NCBI GenBank assembly: GCA_945862385.1 | Contig: CAMAXV010000003.1 | Span: forward strand, 1-64,000 | From: Chitinophaga pinensis | Lineage (GTDB): Bacteria; Bacteroidota; Bacteroidia; Chitinophagales; Chitinophagaceae | DNA: 64,000 bases | Direction: 5' to 3' | Shown: positions 10,350-20,033 of the stretch, piece by piece | Layout: the number at the start of each line of letters is the position of its first letter | How positions within the stretch are numbered: the first letter of the stretch is position 1 | Made by a program: the position numbers and the translations under genes | The notes under the pieces: generated by a model | Database searches by the model: none | Seen by the model: the letters and a program-made list of their open reading frames with translations, nothing else | What the model was told of the DNA's origin: nothing

Positions 10350-11516
10350 ATGGCCGACAAGAAAATTTTCATTTTTGACACTACGCTGCGCGACGGAGAA
10401 CAGGTTCCGGGATGTAAATTAAATACCCGTGAAAAAATTGAAATTGCCCTTGCACTGGAGGAATTGGGGGTTGATATCATTGAAGCCGGCTTCCCTGTAT
10501 CGAGTCCGGGCGACTTTGAATCCGTCTCAGAAATATCCAAAATCATTAAAAATGCTACGGTCTGTGGTTTAAGCAGAGCGGTACAAAAAGACATTGAAGT
10601 TGCAGGTGAAGCGCTTAAGCATGCGAAAAGAGGAAGAATTCATACCGGAATCGGGACATCAGATTCTCACATCAAAAGTAAATTTAACAGCAACAGAGAA
10701 GATATCCTGGTAAGAGCTGTTCAGGCCGTAAAGTGGGCCAGGAATTTTACTGATGATGTTGAATTCTATGCTGAAGATGCAGGAAGAACAGATAATGAAT
10801 ACCTGGCAAGAGTTGTTGAAGCTGTTATTGCAGCTGGAGCAACGACTGTAAACATCCCAGACACTACTGGTTATTGTCTGCCAGCGCAGTATGGCGAAAA
10901 AATAGCATTTCTGATCAACAATGTCAGCAATGTTGACAAGGCCGTACTTTCCTGTCATTGCCACAATGACCTGGGGCTGGCAACTGCCAATTCAATATCC
11001 GGAGCAATAAGAGGAGCCAGACAAATAGAGTGTACCATCAATGGTTTGGGTGAAAGAGCAGGTAATACAGCTCTTGAAGAGGTTGTGATGGTGCTGAAAC
11101 AGCATCCTACCCTTGGATTGTATACAGGAATCAAAGCAGAAAGACTTAATCCGATAAGCAGACTTGTTTCTGATACCATGCGCATGCCTGTTCAGCCCAA
11201 TAAAGCGATTGTTGGTGCAAATGCCTTTTCACATTCATCGGGCATCCACCAGGATGGCTTTCTGAAAGATTCCCAGACATATGAAATAATCAGGCCGGAA
11301 GAAGTAGGCGCAGAGACTTCAAAGATCGTCTTAACCGCCAGAAGCGGCCGCTCAGCATTGGCATACAGGTTTAAAAACCTGGGGCATGATTTCAACAGGA
11401 ACGACATTGACTTTCTTTACGAACAGTTTCTGTCACTTGCAGATAAAATGAAAGAAGTCAGGGATAACAACCTGATAGCTCTTGCGGATTCCTATTTACA
11501 ATCACACCAGAGCTAA
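10350..11516 (+). CDS. leuA: 2-isopropylmalate synthase, short form
   Basis: 388 residues. The catalytic TIM barrel shows [10 protein letters not shown] (9-18) with the metal-binding aspartate, and HCHNDLGLA with the two metal-binding histidines at 203 and 205. HSSGIHQDG near 295-303 is the CoA/acceptor-side motif of subdomain I. The protein stops after the accessory subdomains and lacks the roughly 120-residue C-terminal LeuA dimer domain that binds leucine in classic enzymes of about 510 residues. It condenses acetyl-CoA and 2-oxoisovalerate in leucine synthesis. The homocitrate/citramalate synthase family is close, but the operon context (leuB, ilv genes) favours leuA. Confidence 0.85.
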   Translation: MADKKIFIFDTTLRDGEQVPGCKLNTREKIEIALALEELGVDIIEAGFPVSSPGDFESVSEISKIIKNATVCGLSRAVQKDIEVAGEALKHAKRGRIHTGIGTSDSHIKSKFNSNREDILVRAVQAVKWARNFTDDVEFYAEDAGRTDNEYLARVVEAVIAAGATTVNIPDTTGYCLPAQYGEKIAFLINNVSNVDKAVLSCHCHNDLGLATANSISGAIRGARQIECTINGLGERAGNTALEEVVMVLKQHPTLGLYTGIKAERLNPISRLVSDTMRMPVQPNKAIVGANAFSHSSGIHQDGFLKDSQTYEIIRPEEVGAETSKIVLTARSGRSALAYRFKNLGHDFNRNDIDFLYEQFLSLADKMKEVRDNNLIALADSYLQSHQS

Positions 11517-12637
11517 TGTCGTTAACAAAGAAAATAGCTGTATTACCCGGTGATGGGGTTGGTCCTGAAGTGATTAATCCTGCCATCCGTGTTTTGGATG
11601 CGGTGGCTCAAAAATACGGATACCATTTCGAGTTTAAATTTGGGAGCATTGGAGCGGATGCAATAGAAAAATTCGGAACACCCTTGACTGATGCAACACT
11701 TGCTGATTGTATCAATTCAGATGCAGTGCTTCTCGGTGCCGTTGGGCATCCCAAATACGACAAGGATCCAACGCTTCCGGTAAGACCAGAAATGGGATTA
11801 CTTAAAATCAGGAAGGAACTTGGACTTTTTGCAAGCATCAGGCCTGTTATTACATATTCTTCACTCTATCACTTATCCCCTGTTAAATCAAATCTACTGG
11901 AGCATGTTGACATTGTAATCTTCAGGGAGCTTACGGGTGGTATATATTTTGGAGAAAAAAAACATGATGCAGAATTTGAATCTGCATCTGATCAATCAAT
12001 CTACACAGCAAAGGAAATCACCGCCATTGCCAGGGTAGCCTTTGAATATGCTGCTAAACGGAAAAGAAAAATAACACTTGTTGACAAGGCAAACATACTG
12101 GAAACGTCGAGACTCTGGCGAAAAGTTGTTACAGCATTGGCTGCTTCATACCCATCAGCTGAATTGAACTTCATGTATGCAGATAATGCTGCCATGCAAC
12201 TCATTGTAAACCCAGCCCAATTTGATGTTATTCTCACCGATAACCTGTTTGGGGATATTTTAAGTGACGAGGCAAGTGTTTTATCTGGTTCACTCGGTCT
12301 GCTGCCATCTGCATCCATCGGAACAGGTCCGGCTCTTTTTGAACCCATTCATGGCGCATACTCACAAACTGCAGGCAGGGATACCGCAAATCCCATCGGC
12401 ACCATCCTTGCTGTTGCGATGATGATGGAATATTTTGAGTTTATAGAAGCTGCAGCAGACATCAGGGAGGCTGTGCAGTGGGCTATTCAAAATTCGTTTG
12501 TATCTAAGGATCTCGACCCCGTAAATTTCTACTTTACATCTACCATTGGTGAATTGATTTGTGATTACATCACAGGAAAAACAGACCATGCAGTAAACAA
12601 GGGAAATATTCAGATCAGAAAATCCACTATAATATAG
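11516..12637 (+). CDS. leuB: 3-isopropylmalate dehydrogenase
   Basis: 373 residues. The start overlaps the leuA stop by one base (TAATG), indicating translational coupling. KIAVLPGDGVGPEV is the N-terminal signature of the isopropylmalate/isocitrate dehydrogenase family, and DNLFGDILSDEASVLSGSLG carries the metal-binding aspartates and the family pattern. The enzyme oxidises and decarboxylates 3-isopropylmalate with NAD, the third step of leucine synthesis. The two intervening isomerase subunits (leuC, leuD) are not in this cluster. Confidence 0.95.
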   Translation: MSLTKKIAVLPGDGVGPEVINPAIRVLDAVAQKYGYHFEFKFGSIGADAIEKFGTPLTDATLADCINSDAVLLGAVGHPKYDKDPTLPVRPEMGLLKIRKELGLFASIRPVITYSSLYHLSPVKSNLLEHVDIVIFRELTGGIYFGEKKHDAEFESASDQSIYTAKEITAIARVAFEYAAKRKRKITLVDKANILETSRLWRKVVTALAASYPSAELNFMYADNAAMQLIVNPAQFDVILTDNLFGDILSDEASVLSGSLGLLPSASIGTGPALFEPIHGAYSQTAGRDTANPIGTILAVAMMMEYFEFIEAAADIREAVQWAIQNSFVSKDLDPVNFYFTSTIGELICDYITGKTDHAVNKGNIQIRKSTII

Positions 12638-12641
12638 ACCT

Positions 12642-13562
12642 ATGCAATACTTCGACCAAGAGACTATATTATACCTGAATGGCGCTTTTGTAAAAGCACA
12701 CGAAGCCAAAATCGACTTGTACAGTCAAACCTTGCATTATGGATACGGTGTTTTCGAGGGTATTAGATCATACAGATCAATAGATGGAGAGACCCGTATA
12801 TTCAAAGCTACAGAACACTTTGAAAGACTCAGGGAATCCGCCAATGCCATCAACTTACCATTCTCATTTGACCTGAAAGAAATAATTGATGCAACATACC
12901 AGATTCTTGCCCTGAACAACCTTCAGGATGCCTACATCAGGCCTCTGGTTTTTGCACCTCCCAATATGACTTACGCTTTCAACACTACCTCATATATAAC
13001 AATCCAGGCCTGGAAAATGCAGCCCTTCCTTGGTGAAAAGCTGTTACGGATCATGAGCTCTTCTTTTCAAAGACCAAATCCTGCAGGGTTTCATATTCAC
13101 GCGAAGGCATGCGGACACTATGTTAACTCAATTGTTTCATCGCAGGACGCCAAAAGACAAGGTTATGATGAGGCACTTTTAAAAGATATGGAAGGTTACG
13201 TTGCTGAAGGTCCGGGTGCCAATGTTTTTTACGAAAAAAACCACCAACTTTTCACACCAGCTGAAGGATATATTCTCAATGGCATCACCAGAAAGACTAT
13301 ACTTGAAATCTGCAGGGATTTGCAGATTAGTGTTACTGAAAAACAAATCACACATGACGAAATGAAGGAAGCAGATGCAGCTTTCTTTTGTGGTACAGGT
13401 GTTGAGGTGATTGGCTGGGAAAGCCTCGACAATGGACTTTTTCCGATTCAATTTGACCAAAGTATTTCTGGAATAATCAGGAAGGCCTATCTTTCGCTGG
13501 TAAGATCAGATATGACAAGCTATGAAAACTGCAAAAAAGAAGTATTGAACCTTCAACCATAA
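12642..13562 (+). CDS. ilvE: Branched-chain amino acid aminotransferase
   Basis: 306 residues of the fold-type IV PLP enzymes. It starts with ILYLNGAFVKAHEAKIDLYS and has HYGYGVFEGIRSY, the strand and loop typical of IlvE. The lysine at about 155 in HAKACGHYVNS is the expected PLP-binding residue. The C-terminal GTGVEVIGW contributes to cofactor phosphate binding. It makes valine, leucine and isoleucine from their keto acids with glutamate. It begins four bases after leuB, so both lie in one operon. Confidence 0.93.
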   Translation: MQYFDQETILYLNGAFVKAHEAKIDLYSQTLHYGYGVFEGIRSYRSIDGETRIFKATEHFERLRESANAINLPFSFDLKEIIDATYQILALNNLQDAYIRPLVFAPPNMTYAFNTTSYITIQAWKMQPFLGEKLLRIMSSSFQRPNPAGFHIHAKACGHYVNSIVSSQDAKRQGYDEALLKDMEGYVAEGPGANVFYEKNHQLFTPAEGYILNGITRKTILEICRDLQISVTEKQITHDEMKEADAAFFCGTGVEVIGWESLDNGLFPIQFDQSISGIIRKAYLSLVRSDMTSYENCKKEVLNLQP

Positions 13563-13574
13563 ACTAACTACATC

Positions 13575-15254
13575 ATGAATGAATTAAACAAGTACAGTAA
13601 AACCATAACGCAAGATCCGACGCAACCCGCAGCCCAGGCGATGTTCTATGGCATCGGACTAACTGATGAAGACCTGGCAAAAGCTCAGGTTGGCGTAGCC
13701 AGTATGGGATGGGATGGAAATACCTGTAACATGCACCTGAATGAACTAGCAGCTGAGATCAAGAAAAGTATCTGGGAGAATGATCTGGTAGGATTGACCT
13801 TTAATACTATAGGTGTTAGCGATGGCATATCCAACGGAACGGACGGAATGAGGTATTCACTGGTTAGCCGCGACGTTATTGCTGATTCCATTGAAACTGT
13901 TTGCGGTGCACAATACTATGATGGTTTGATTACAGTTCCCGGTTGCGATAAAAATATGCCAGGATCAATTATGGCGATGGGAAGGTTGAACAGACCTTCA
14001 ATCATGGTATATGGTGGCACTATTGCACCCGGACATTACAAAGGAGAGGACTTAAATATAGTATCAGCATTTGAGGCCCTGGGTAAAAAAATAGCAGGAC
14101 AACTTGACGAGGCAGACTTCAAAGGTATAGTTATGAATAGCTGTCCTGGTGCAGGTGCATGCGGCGGCATGTATACTGCCAATACCATGTCTTCAGCGAT
14201 TGAAGCACTCGGCATGAGTCTCCCCTATTCATCTTCCAATCCGGCACTCAGTGAAGCGAAACAAAATGAGTGCAGGGAAGCAGGAAAAGCTATCAGGTTA
14301 TTATTGGAAAGGGATATCAAACCTTCTGATATCATGACAAGAAAAGCTTTCGAAAACGCTTTAACCATCATTGTTGCACTGGGTGGCTCCACCAATGCTG
14401 TATTGCACATGATTGCCATGGCACATAGTGTTGGCATAACACTTACGCAGGATGATATTCAGCGCACAAGCGATAAGACTCCTGTGATTGCAGATTTTAA
14501 ACCAAGTGGTAAATACCTGATGGAAGATTTGCACAATATTGGTGGTGTTCCGCTTGTCATGAAGTATTTACTTCAAAAAGGACTTCTCCATGGAGATTGC
14601 CTCACCGTGACAGGTAAAACAGTAGCCGAAAATCTGGAAAGCATTCCCGATCTGGAATTTGAAAACCAGCAAATTATCAAACCACTGGAAAATCCGATAA
14701 AAGTAACCGGTCATCTTCAGATTCTGTACGGAAATATTGCAACAGGTGGCAGTGTTGCCAAAATCAGTGGCAAAGAAGGAGAAAAATTTACCGGTCCGGC
14801 TAGGGTTTTCAACGGCGAAAAAGAATTGATTGCAGGGATCAGCAACGGCAGAGTTCAAAAAGGCGATGTGGTTGTTATCAGGTACGTTGGACCAAAAGGT
14901 GCTCCCGGAATGCCTGAAATGCTTAAACCTACATCAGCCATCATAGGTGCTGGCCTGGGTAAGGATGTTGCACTGATTACAGATGGCCGTTTCAGTGGCG
15001 GAACTCACGGATTTGTTGTTGGACATATTACTCCGGAATCCTTTGACGGAGGTGGACTTGCCCTTGTTGAGAATGATGATATGATAGAAATTGATGCGGT
15101 TAACAATACAATCAATGTATTATTGGCTGATACTGTGCTAGAGGCCAGGAGAAACAATTGGATTCAGCCTGCTTTGGCTGTAAGCAAGGGAATTTTGTAT
15201 AAGTATGCCAAACAGGTAACTACAGCAGCTGAAGGTTGTATAACAGATAAATAA
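13575..15254 (+). CDS. ilvD: Dihydroxy-acid dehydratase
   Basis: 559 residues, full length. Three cysteines expected for the iron-sulfur cluster are seen in [19 protein letters not shown] and [17 protein letters not shown]. The C-terminal [18 protein letters not shown] is the conserved active-site signature with the catalytic serine region. It removes water from dihydroxy-isovalerate and dihydroxy-methylvalerate, giving the keto acids used by ilvE and leuA. It starts 12 bases after ilvE and ends 10 bases before ilvB. Confidence 0.96.
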   Translation: MNELNKYSKTITQDPTQPAAQAMFYGIGLTDEDLAKAQVGVASMGWDGNTCNMHLNELAAEIKKSIWENDLVGLTFNTIGVSDGISNGTDGMRYSLVSRDVIADSIETVCGAQYYDGLITVPGCDKNMPGSIMAMGRLNRPSIMVYGGTIAPGHYKGEDLNIVSAFEALGKKIAGQLDEADFKGIVMNSCPGAGACGGMYTANTMSSAIEALGMSLPYSSSNPALSEAKQNECREAGKAIRLLLERDIKPSDIMTRKAFENALTIIVALGGSTNAVLHMIAMAHSVGITLTQDDIQRTSDKTPVIADFKPSGKYLMEDLHNIGGVPLVMKYLLQKGLLHGDCLTVTGKTVAENLESIPDLEFENQQIIKPLENPIKVTGHLQILYGNIATGGSVAKISGKEGEKFTGPARVFNGEKELIAGISNGRVQKGDVVVIRYVGPKGAPGMPEMLKPTSAIIGAGLGKDVALITDGRFSGGTHGFVVGHITPESFDGGGLALVENDDMIEIDAVNNTINVLLADTVLEARRNNWIQPALAVSKGILYKYAKQVTTAAEGCITDK

Positions 15255-15264
15255 ATTAAATTCT

Positions 15265-17001
15265 ATGCAAACAGAAACTACAACAGATAAGGCAGTCACC
15301 ACTGAAATTGTAACAGAAATTTCAGGCAGTGAAGCAGTTTTAAAAGCCTTGATCGCAGAAAATGTTGATACTATTTTCGGTTATCCAGGAGGAGCAATCA
15401 TGCCCATATATGATGCCCTTTATGATTTCAACGATCAACTGGAACATATACTTGTCAGACATGAGCAAGGTGGTATACATGCCGGTCAGGGATATGCCAG
15501 AACATCTGGTAAAACAGGCGTTGTTTTTGCCACCAGCGGTCCGGGTGCCACTAATCTCGTAACCGGCCTCGCAGATGCCATGATTGACTCAACACCACTG
15601 GTTTGTATAACCGGACAGGTTTTTGCCCATCTCCTGGGAACTGATGCATTCCAGGAGACTGATGTTATCAACATCACCACGCCTGTAACTAAATGGAATT
15701 ACCAGATAACAGATGCTAACGAGATACCTGCTATCTTAGCAAAAGCATTTTATATCGCAGGAAGTGGCAGGCCGGGTCCGGTATTGATAGACATTACGAA
15801 GAATGCTCAAGTTCAAAAGTTTGAATATTCTGGCTATACAAAATGTAACCACATCAGAAGTTACAGACCCAAACCCATTATCAGAAAAGAGTATATCCGT
15901 GCTGCTGCTGAAATGATCAATAAATCGGAAAGACCACTGGTTATATTTGGCCAGGGTGTAATTCTTGGAAAAGCAGAGCAAGAATTCAAACAGTTCATAG
16001 AGAAAGCCGGACTTCCCGCAGCATGGACCATACTTGGACTGAGTGCTTTACCAACTGATCATCCGCTCAATGTGGGTATGCTCGGTATGCATGGCAATTA
16101 TGGACCGAATGTATTAACCAATGAATGTGATGTGTTAATAGCTGTAGGTATGCGTTTTGATGACAGGGTTACAGGCCGGTTGGATCGTTACGCAAAACAA
16201 GCCAAGGTAATCCACCTCGACATCGACCCATCAGAAATTGATAAAAATGTTAAAGCAGATGTACCTGTTTGGGGCGACTGCAAAGAATCACTTCCGCTGA
16301 TTACTGCATTACTTGAAAAAAGAAATCACCAGGATTGGGTTTCAAAGTTTTCAACATGCATGGAAAAAGAGGTAGAGGCTGTGATTCAGAATGAATTACA
16401 CCCAACTGATGAAGTGATGACCATGGGAGAAGTAATTTACCAGTTAAACCAACTCACAAATGGTGATGCTGTCATTGTAACTGACGTGGGACAGCATCAG
16501 ATGGTTGCATGCCGCTATGCCAAATTCAACAGTTCCAAAAGTAACGTTACTTCAGGAGGACTTGGAACTATGGGATTTGCACTACCTGCGGCCATTGGAG
16601 CCAAATATGGTGCACCAGAAAGGCAGGTTGTTGCAGTTATTGGAGATGGAGGAGTTCAGATGACCATTCAGGAACTGGGTACGATCATGCAAAATAATAT
16701 TGATGTTAGGATCCTGATTCTTAACAACAGATTTCTGGGTATGGTTAGACAGTGGCAACAACTATTTAATGAAAAGCGATATTCATTTGTGGATATTGAA
16801 AGTCCGGATTTTGTTGCAGTTGCAAATGGCTATAGAATTGCTGGAAACTCTATCTCTAAAAGGGAAGATTTGAAAGATGCCCTTGCAACGATGCTCAACC
16901 ACAAGGGTGCCTATTTGCTGGAGGTTTTTGTTGGTAAAGAGAACAATGTTTTCCCAATGGTCCCACAAGGATGTGGCGTAAGCGAAATAAGATTAAAATA
17001 A
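15265..17001 (+). CDS. ilvB: Acetolactate synthase, large catalytic subunit
   Basis: 578 residues. The thiamine-pyrophosphate enzyme layout is intact: the N-terminal domain has RHEQGGIHAGQGYAR with the catalytic glutamate at 67, and the C-terminal domain has VIGDGGVQMTIQELGT, the GDG cofactor motif. It condenses two pyruvates, or pyruvate and 2-oxobutyrate. The N-terminal 20 residues before ISGSEAVLKALI are threonine-rich and variable. The stop is five bases before the ilvN start, matching the two-subunit enzyme. Confidence 0.96.
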   Translation: MQTETTTDKAVTTEIVTEISGSEAVLKALIAENVDTIFGYPGGAIMPIYDALYDFNDQLEHILVRHEQGGIHAGQGYARTSGKTGVVFATSGPGATNLVTGLADAMIDSTPLVCITGQVFAHLLGTDAFQETDVINITTPVTKWNYQITDANEIPAILAKAFYIAGSGRPGPVLIDITKNAQVQKFEYSGYTKCNHIRSYRPKPIIRKEYIRAAAEMINKSERPLVIFGQGVILGKAEQEFKQFIEKAGLPAAWTILGLSALPTDHPLNVGMLGMHGNYGPNVLTNECDVLIAVGMRFDDRVTGRLDRYAKQAKVIHLDIDPSEIDKNVKADVPVWGDCKESLPLITALLEKRNHQDWVSKFSTCMEKEVEAVIQNELHPTDEVMTMGEVIYQLNQLTNGDAVIVTDVGQHQMVACRYAKFNSSKSNVTSGGLGTMGFALPAAIGAKYGAPERQVVAVIGDGGVQMTIQELGTIMQNNIDVRILILNNRFLGMVRQWQQLFNEKRYSFVDIESPDFVAVANGYRIAGNSISKREDLKDALATMLNHKGAYLLEVFVGKENNVFPMVPQGCGVSEIRLK

Positions 17002-17006
17002 GTCAA

Positions 17007-17594
17007 ATGAAAAATGAATATACACTTACAATCTACACAGAAAACCAGGTTGGTTTACTGAACAGGATAGCCATCATGTTTTCTAGAAGAAAAATCAATA
17101 TTGACAGCCTTAATACATCACCTTCAGAAATTGATAGTATCCATCGCTTCAATATCGTCATCACAGAAACTGAAGAAACAGTCAGGAAGATCGTGAGACA
17201 GATTGAAAAACAGGTTGATGTTTTAAAAGCTTATTATAATACCAACGATAAAATAATCTGGCAGGAACTGGCATTATATAAAGTTCCTACAGCAATTGTA
17301 GCTGAAAAAATCAAGGTAGAACGTTTGCTCCGGAGTTATGGCGCGAGGGTTGTAGCCATAACCAAAGACTACACTATATTTGAGACAACCGGACAGCGGG
17401 CAGAAACAGACAAGTTAATTGAAGTTCTTGCACCATACGGGTTAATTGAATTTGTTAGAAGTGCAAGGATTGCGATTATAAAAGACAGCAAAGGCTTTCA
17501 TGAAAAGTTGAGGGAGTTTGAAGACGCCGAACCAGTTACTCCCCTTACGGATGATTTCATATCTGAGGAAGAATCAAATTCTACTATCGTTTAA
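17007..17594 (+). CDS. ilvN: Acetolactate synthase, small regulatory subunit
   Basis: 195 residues from ATG 17007. The frame is open upstream, and a start at 16971 would overlap ilvB, but the family start is at MKNEYTLTIYTENQ. The N-terminal ACT domain (about 1-75, NQVGLLNRIAIMFSRRKINI) binds valine and confers feedback control on IlvB in known enzymes. The C-terminal domain follows (about 80-165), then an acidic tail of about 25 residues, longer than in many homologues. It lies between ilvB and ilvC. Confidence 0.92.
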   Translation: MKNEYTLTIYTENQVGLLNRIAIMFSRRKINIDSLNTSPSEIDSIHRFNIVITETEETVRKIVRQIEKQVDVLKAYYNTNDKIIWQELALYKVPTAIVAEKIKVERLLRSYGARVVAITKDYTIFETTGQRAETDKLIEVLAPYGLIEFVRSARIAIIKDSKGFHEKLREFEDAEPVTPLTDDFISEEESNSTIV

Positions 17595-17634
17595 ATATTT
17601 AATATACAATCAAAACCAACAAAACAACAGGATT

Positions 17635-18687
17635 ATGGCAAAGTTAAATTTCGGTGGGGTTGAAGAGAATGTAGTTACCAGGGAAGAATTTCCACTCTCC
17701 AAAGCGCAGGAAGTATTAAAAAATGAAGTAGTAGCTGTTATAGGCTATGGTGTTCAGGGTCCAGGGCAAGCATTGAACCAGAAGGAAAATGGTGTAAATG
17801 TCATAGTGGGTCAACGTAAAAATTCAAAAACCTGGGATAAAGCCATTGCTGATGGATTTGTTCCCGGAGAGACTTTATTTGAAATTGAAGAAGCACTTGA
17901 AAAAGGTACCATTATTTGCTACCTGCTCAGCGATGCAGCTCAGATTGCTTTATGGCCAACAGTTAAAAAACACCTTACCCCGGGTAAGGCGCTGTATTTC
18001 TCTCATGGCTTTGGCATTACCTACAATGAGCAAACCGGAATCATCCCACCTGCAGATGTAGATGTATTTCTTGTTGCACCAAAGGGATCAGGCACATCTC
18101 TCAGAAGGATGTTCCTGCAGGGCAGGGGATTGAATTCCAGCTATGCCATTTTCCAGGATGCAACAGGAAGAGCTCACGAGCGTGTTGTTGCATTAGGTAT
18201 TGCAATTGGAAGTGGGTACCTATTTGAAACCAATTTCAAAAAAGAAGTATTCAGTGACCTTACTGGTGAGCGTGGAACACTGATGGGCGCAATACAAGGT
18301 ATTTTTGCTGCACAGTACCAGGTTTTACGTGAAAGAGGACACTCCCCTTCCGAAGCCTTCAATGAAACCGTTGAGGAGTTAACACAGTCACTCATGCCAC
18401 TTGTTGCAGAAAATGGTATGGACTGGATGTATGCCAATTGTTCCACAACTGCTCAGCGCGGTGCGCTTGACTGGTGGAAGAAATTCAGAGATGCAACCCT
18501 TCCTGTGTTCAACGACCTGTATGACAGTGTTGCGACCGGAAAAGAAAGTCAACGCAGCATTGACAGCAACTCACAACCAGACTACCGTGAAAAACTTGAA
18601 GTTGAACTGAAAGAACTCAGAGACAGTGAAATGTGGCAGGCAGGTAAAACAGTCAGAAGCCTTCGTCCTGAGAACCAGGGTAAATAA
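17635..18687 (+). CDS. ilvC: Ketol-acid reductoisomerase
   Basis: 350 residues from ATG 17635 (MAKLNFGGVEENVVTREEF). The frame extends upstream to 17518, overlapping ilvN, but that part has no family similarity. VAVIGYGVQGPGQALN is the dinucleotide-binding loop, and VLRERGHSPSEAFNETVEEL contains metal-binding glutamates. The length fits the short class I type, while the GYGVQGPGQ loop resembles the Bacteroidota/eukaryotic branch. It converts acetolactate to dihydroxy-isovalerate using NADPH. It is the last gene of the operon, before a strong terminator. Confidence 0.95.
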   Translation: MAKLNFGGVEENVVTREEFPLSKAQEVLKNEVVAVIGYGVQGPGQALNQKENGVNVIVGQRKNSKTWDKAIADGFVPGETLFEIEEALEKGTIICYLLSDAAQIALWPTVKKHLTPGKALYFSHGFGITYNEQTGIIPPADVDVFLVAPKGSGTSLRRMFLQGRGLNSSYAIFQDATGRAHERVVALGIAIGSGYLFETNFKKEVFSDLTGERGTLMGAIQGIFAAQYQVLRERGHSPSEAFNETVEELTQSLMPLVAENGMDWMYANCSTTAQRGALDWWKKFRDATLPVFNDLYDSVATGKESQRSIDSNSQPDYREKLEVELKELRDSEMWQAGKTVRSLRPENQGK

Positions 18688-18710
18688 TTTCATATTATTT
18701 CAAATCGCAG

Positions 18711-18739
18711 GGGCAAATCAATTGATTTGCCCTTTTTTT
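18711..18739 (+). terminator. Strong rho-independent terminator of the leu-ilv operon
   Basis: GGGCAAATCA and TGATTTGCCC form a perfect 10-bp stem around a two-base centre (18711-18732), immediately followed by seven T residues. It sits 23 bases after the ilvC stop and about 70 bases before the sucC start. Confidence 0.93.
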
Positions 18740-18776
18740 ATCCCCTAAATGAAACGGAAAAATGCTTTGCCTGCAT

Positions 18777-18784
18777 TATATTTG
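18777..18784 (+). promoter_or_regulatory. Probable sucC promoter -7 element
   Basis: TATATTTG is a perfect match to TAnnTTTG, 17 bases before the sucC ATG. No good TTTG lies at the expected 19-21-base distance upstream. It marks the start of the transcript beyond the leu-ilv terminator and supports the start codon at 18802. Confidence 0.45.
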
Positions 18785-18801
18785 CAAAAACTCACTTATA
18801 C

Positions 18802-20013
18802 ATGAATCTCCACGAATATCAAGCCAAGGAATTACTGAAAAAGTATAATGTACCGGTTCAGGAAGGTGTTGCATGCAGCACAGTTGCAGAAGCTGTAGCG
18901 GCATATGAACAAATCAAAGAGAGAAGCGGAAGTAAATTTGCTGTTGTAAAGGCACAAATTCATGCCGGAGGAAGAGGTAAGGGACAGGTTAAAGAAACTG
19001 GTATCAATGGTGTAAAAGTGGGTAAAAGTCTTGAAGACATTCAGGAATTTGCTGAAAAAATACTTGGTGGCACACTTGTTACCATACAGACGGGTCCAGC
19101 AGGTAAACTGGTAAGTAAAATATTGGTTGCCCAAGACATGTATTATGATGGCCCTTCTGAAAGAAAAGAATTTTATTTATCGATTTTGTTAGACAGGGCT
19201 ACTGGTCAGAATGTTATTATGTATAGCACTGAAGGAGGAATGAATATTGAGGATGTTGCACATGACACACCTGAAAAAATATTCCGTGAAAGTGTTCACC
19301 CTTCAGGCGGACTTCAGGGATTTCAGGCTCGCAAAATAGCTTTTAACCTGGGATTAAGTGGTGATGCTTTCAAGAATATGGTAAAATTTGTTACCAATCT
19401 TTATAATGCATACGTAGGTCTAGATTGTTCGATGCTTGAAATCAATCCTCTTTTCAAGGCAGCTGATGATAAAATTATTGCAGTAGACTGCAAAATGGGC
19501 ATTGACGAAAATTCTTTGGGAAGACATGCTGATCTTGCTGCGATGAGGGACCTTTCAGAGGAAGACCCAACTGAGGTTGAGGCGGGAAAATTCAATCTTA
19601 ATTTTGTAAAGCTGGACGGTAACGTTGGCTGCATGGTAAACGGAGCAGGCCTTGCCATGGCAACAATGGATATGATCAAGTTAAGTGGTGGTGAGCCTGC
19701 TAACTTCCTGGATGTAGGAGGAACTGCTAACGCTCAGACAGTTGAGGCTGGATTTAAAATCATCATGCAGGATCCTAACGTGAAGGCAATCCTCATCAAT
19801 ATATTTGGTGGTATTGTGCGTTGTGATAGGGTTGCATCTGGTGTTATTGAAGCATATAAAAACCTTGGCAACATCAATATACCAATTATTGTAAGGCTTC
19901 AGGGTACCAATGCTGTTGAGGCTAAAAAACTGATTGATGAAAGCGGCCTACAGGTTCAAAGTGCCATATTACTGAGTGAGGCTGCAGATTTGGTCAAACA
20001 AGCGGTTGCTTAA
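18802..20013 (+). CDS. sucC: Succinate-CoA ligase, beta subunit
   Basis: 403 residues from ATG 18802 (MNLHEYQAKELLKKYNVPVQ). The frame opens further upstream, but that part overlaps the terminator and promoter. The ATP-grasp domain shows VKAQIHAGGRGKGQVK, and the C-terminal domain has NIFGGIVRCDRVASGVI, the CoA-ligase power helix region. The enzyme makes ATP or GTP from succinyl-CoA in the citric acid cycle. The partner sucD is not adjacent, so the two subunits are encoded apart in this genome. Confidence 0.95.
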   Translation: MNLHEYQAKELLKKYNVPVQEGVACSTVAEAVAAYEQIKERSGSKFAVVKAQIHAGGRGKGQVKETGINGVKVGKSLEDIQEFAEKILGGTLVTIQTGPAGKLVSKILVAQDMYYDGPSERKEFYLSILLDRATGQNVIMYSTEGGMNIEDVAHDTPEKIFRESVHPSGGLQGFQARKIAFNLGLSGDAFKNMVKFVTNLYNAYVGLDCSMLEINPLFKAADDKIIAVDCKMGIDENSLGRHADLAAMRDLSEEDPTEVEAGKFNLNFVKLDGNVGCMVNGAGLAMATMDMIKLSGGEPANFLDVGGTANAQTVEAGFKIIMQDPNVKAILINIFGGIVRCDRVASGVIEAYKNLGNINIPIIVRLQGTNAVEAKKLIDESGLQVQSAILLSEAADLVKQAVA

Positions 20014-20033
20014 ACCAGAATAATAAATCTACA

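Noticed and set aside
17518-17634. Upstream extension of the ilvC frame
   Set aside because: It overlaps ilvN in another frame and has no similarity to the family start MAKLNFGG at 17635.
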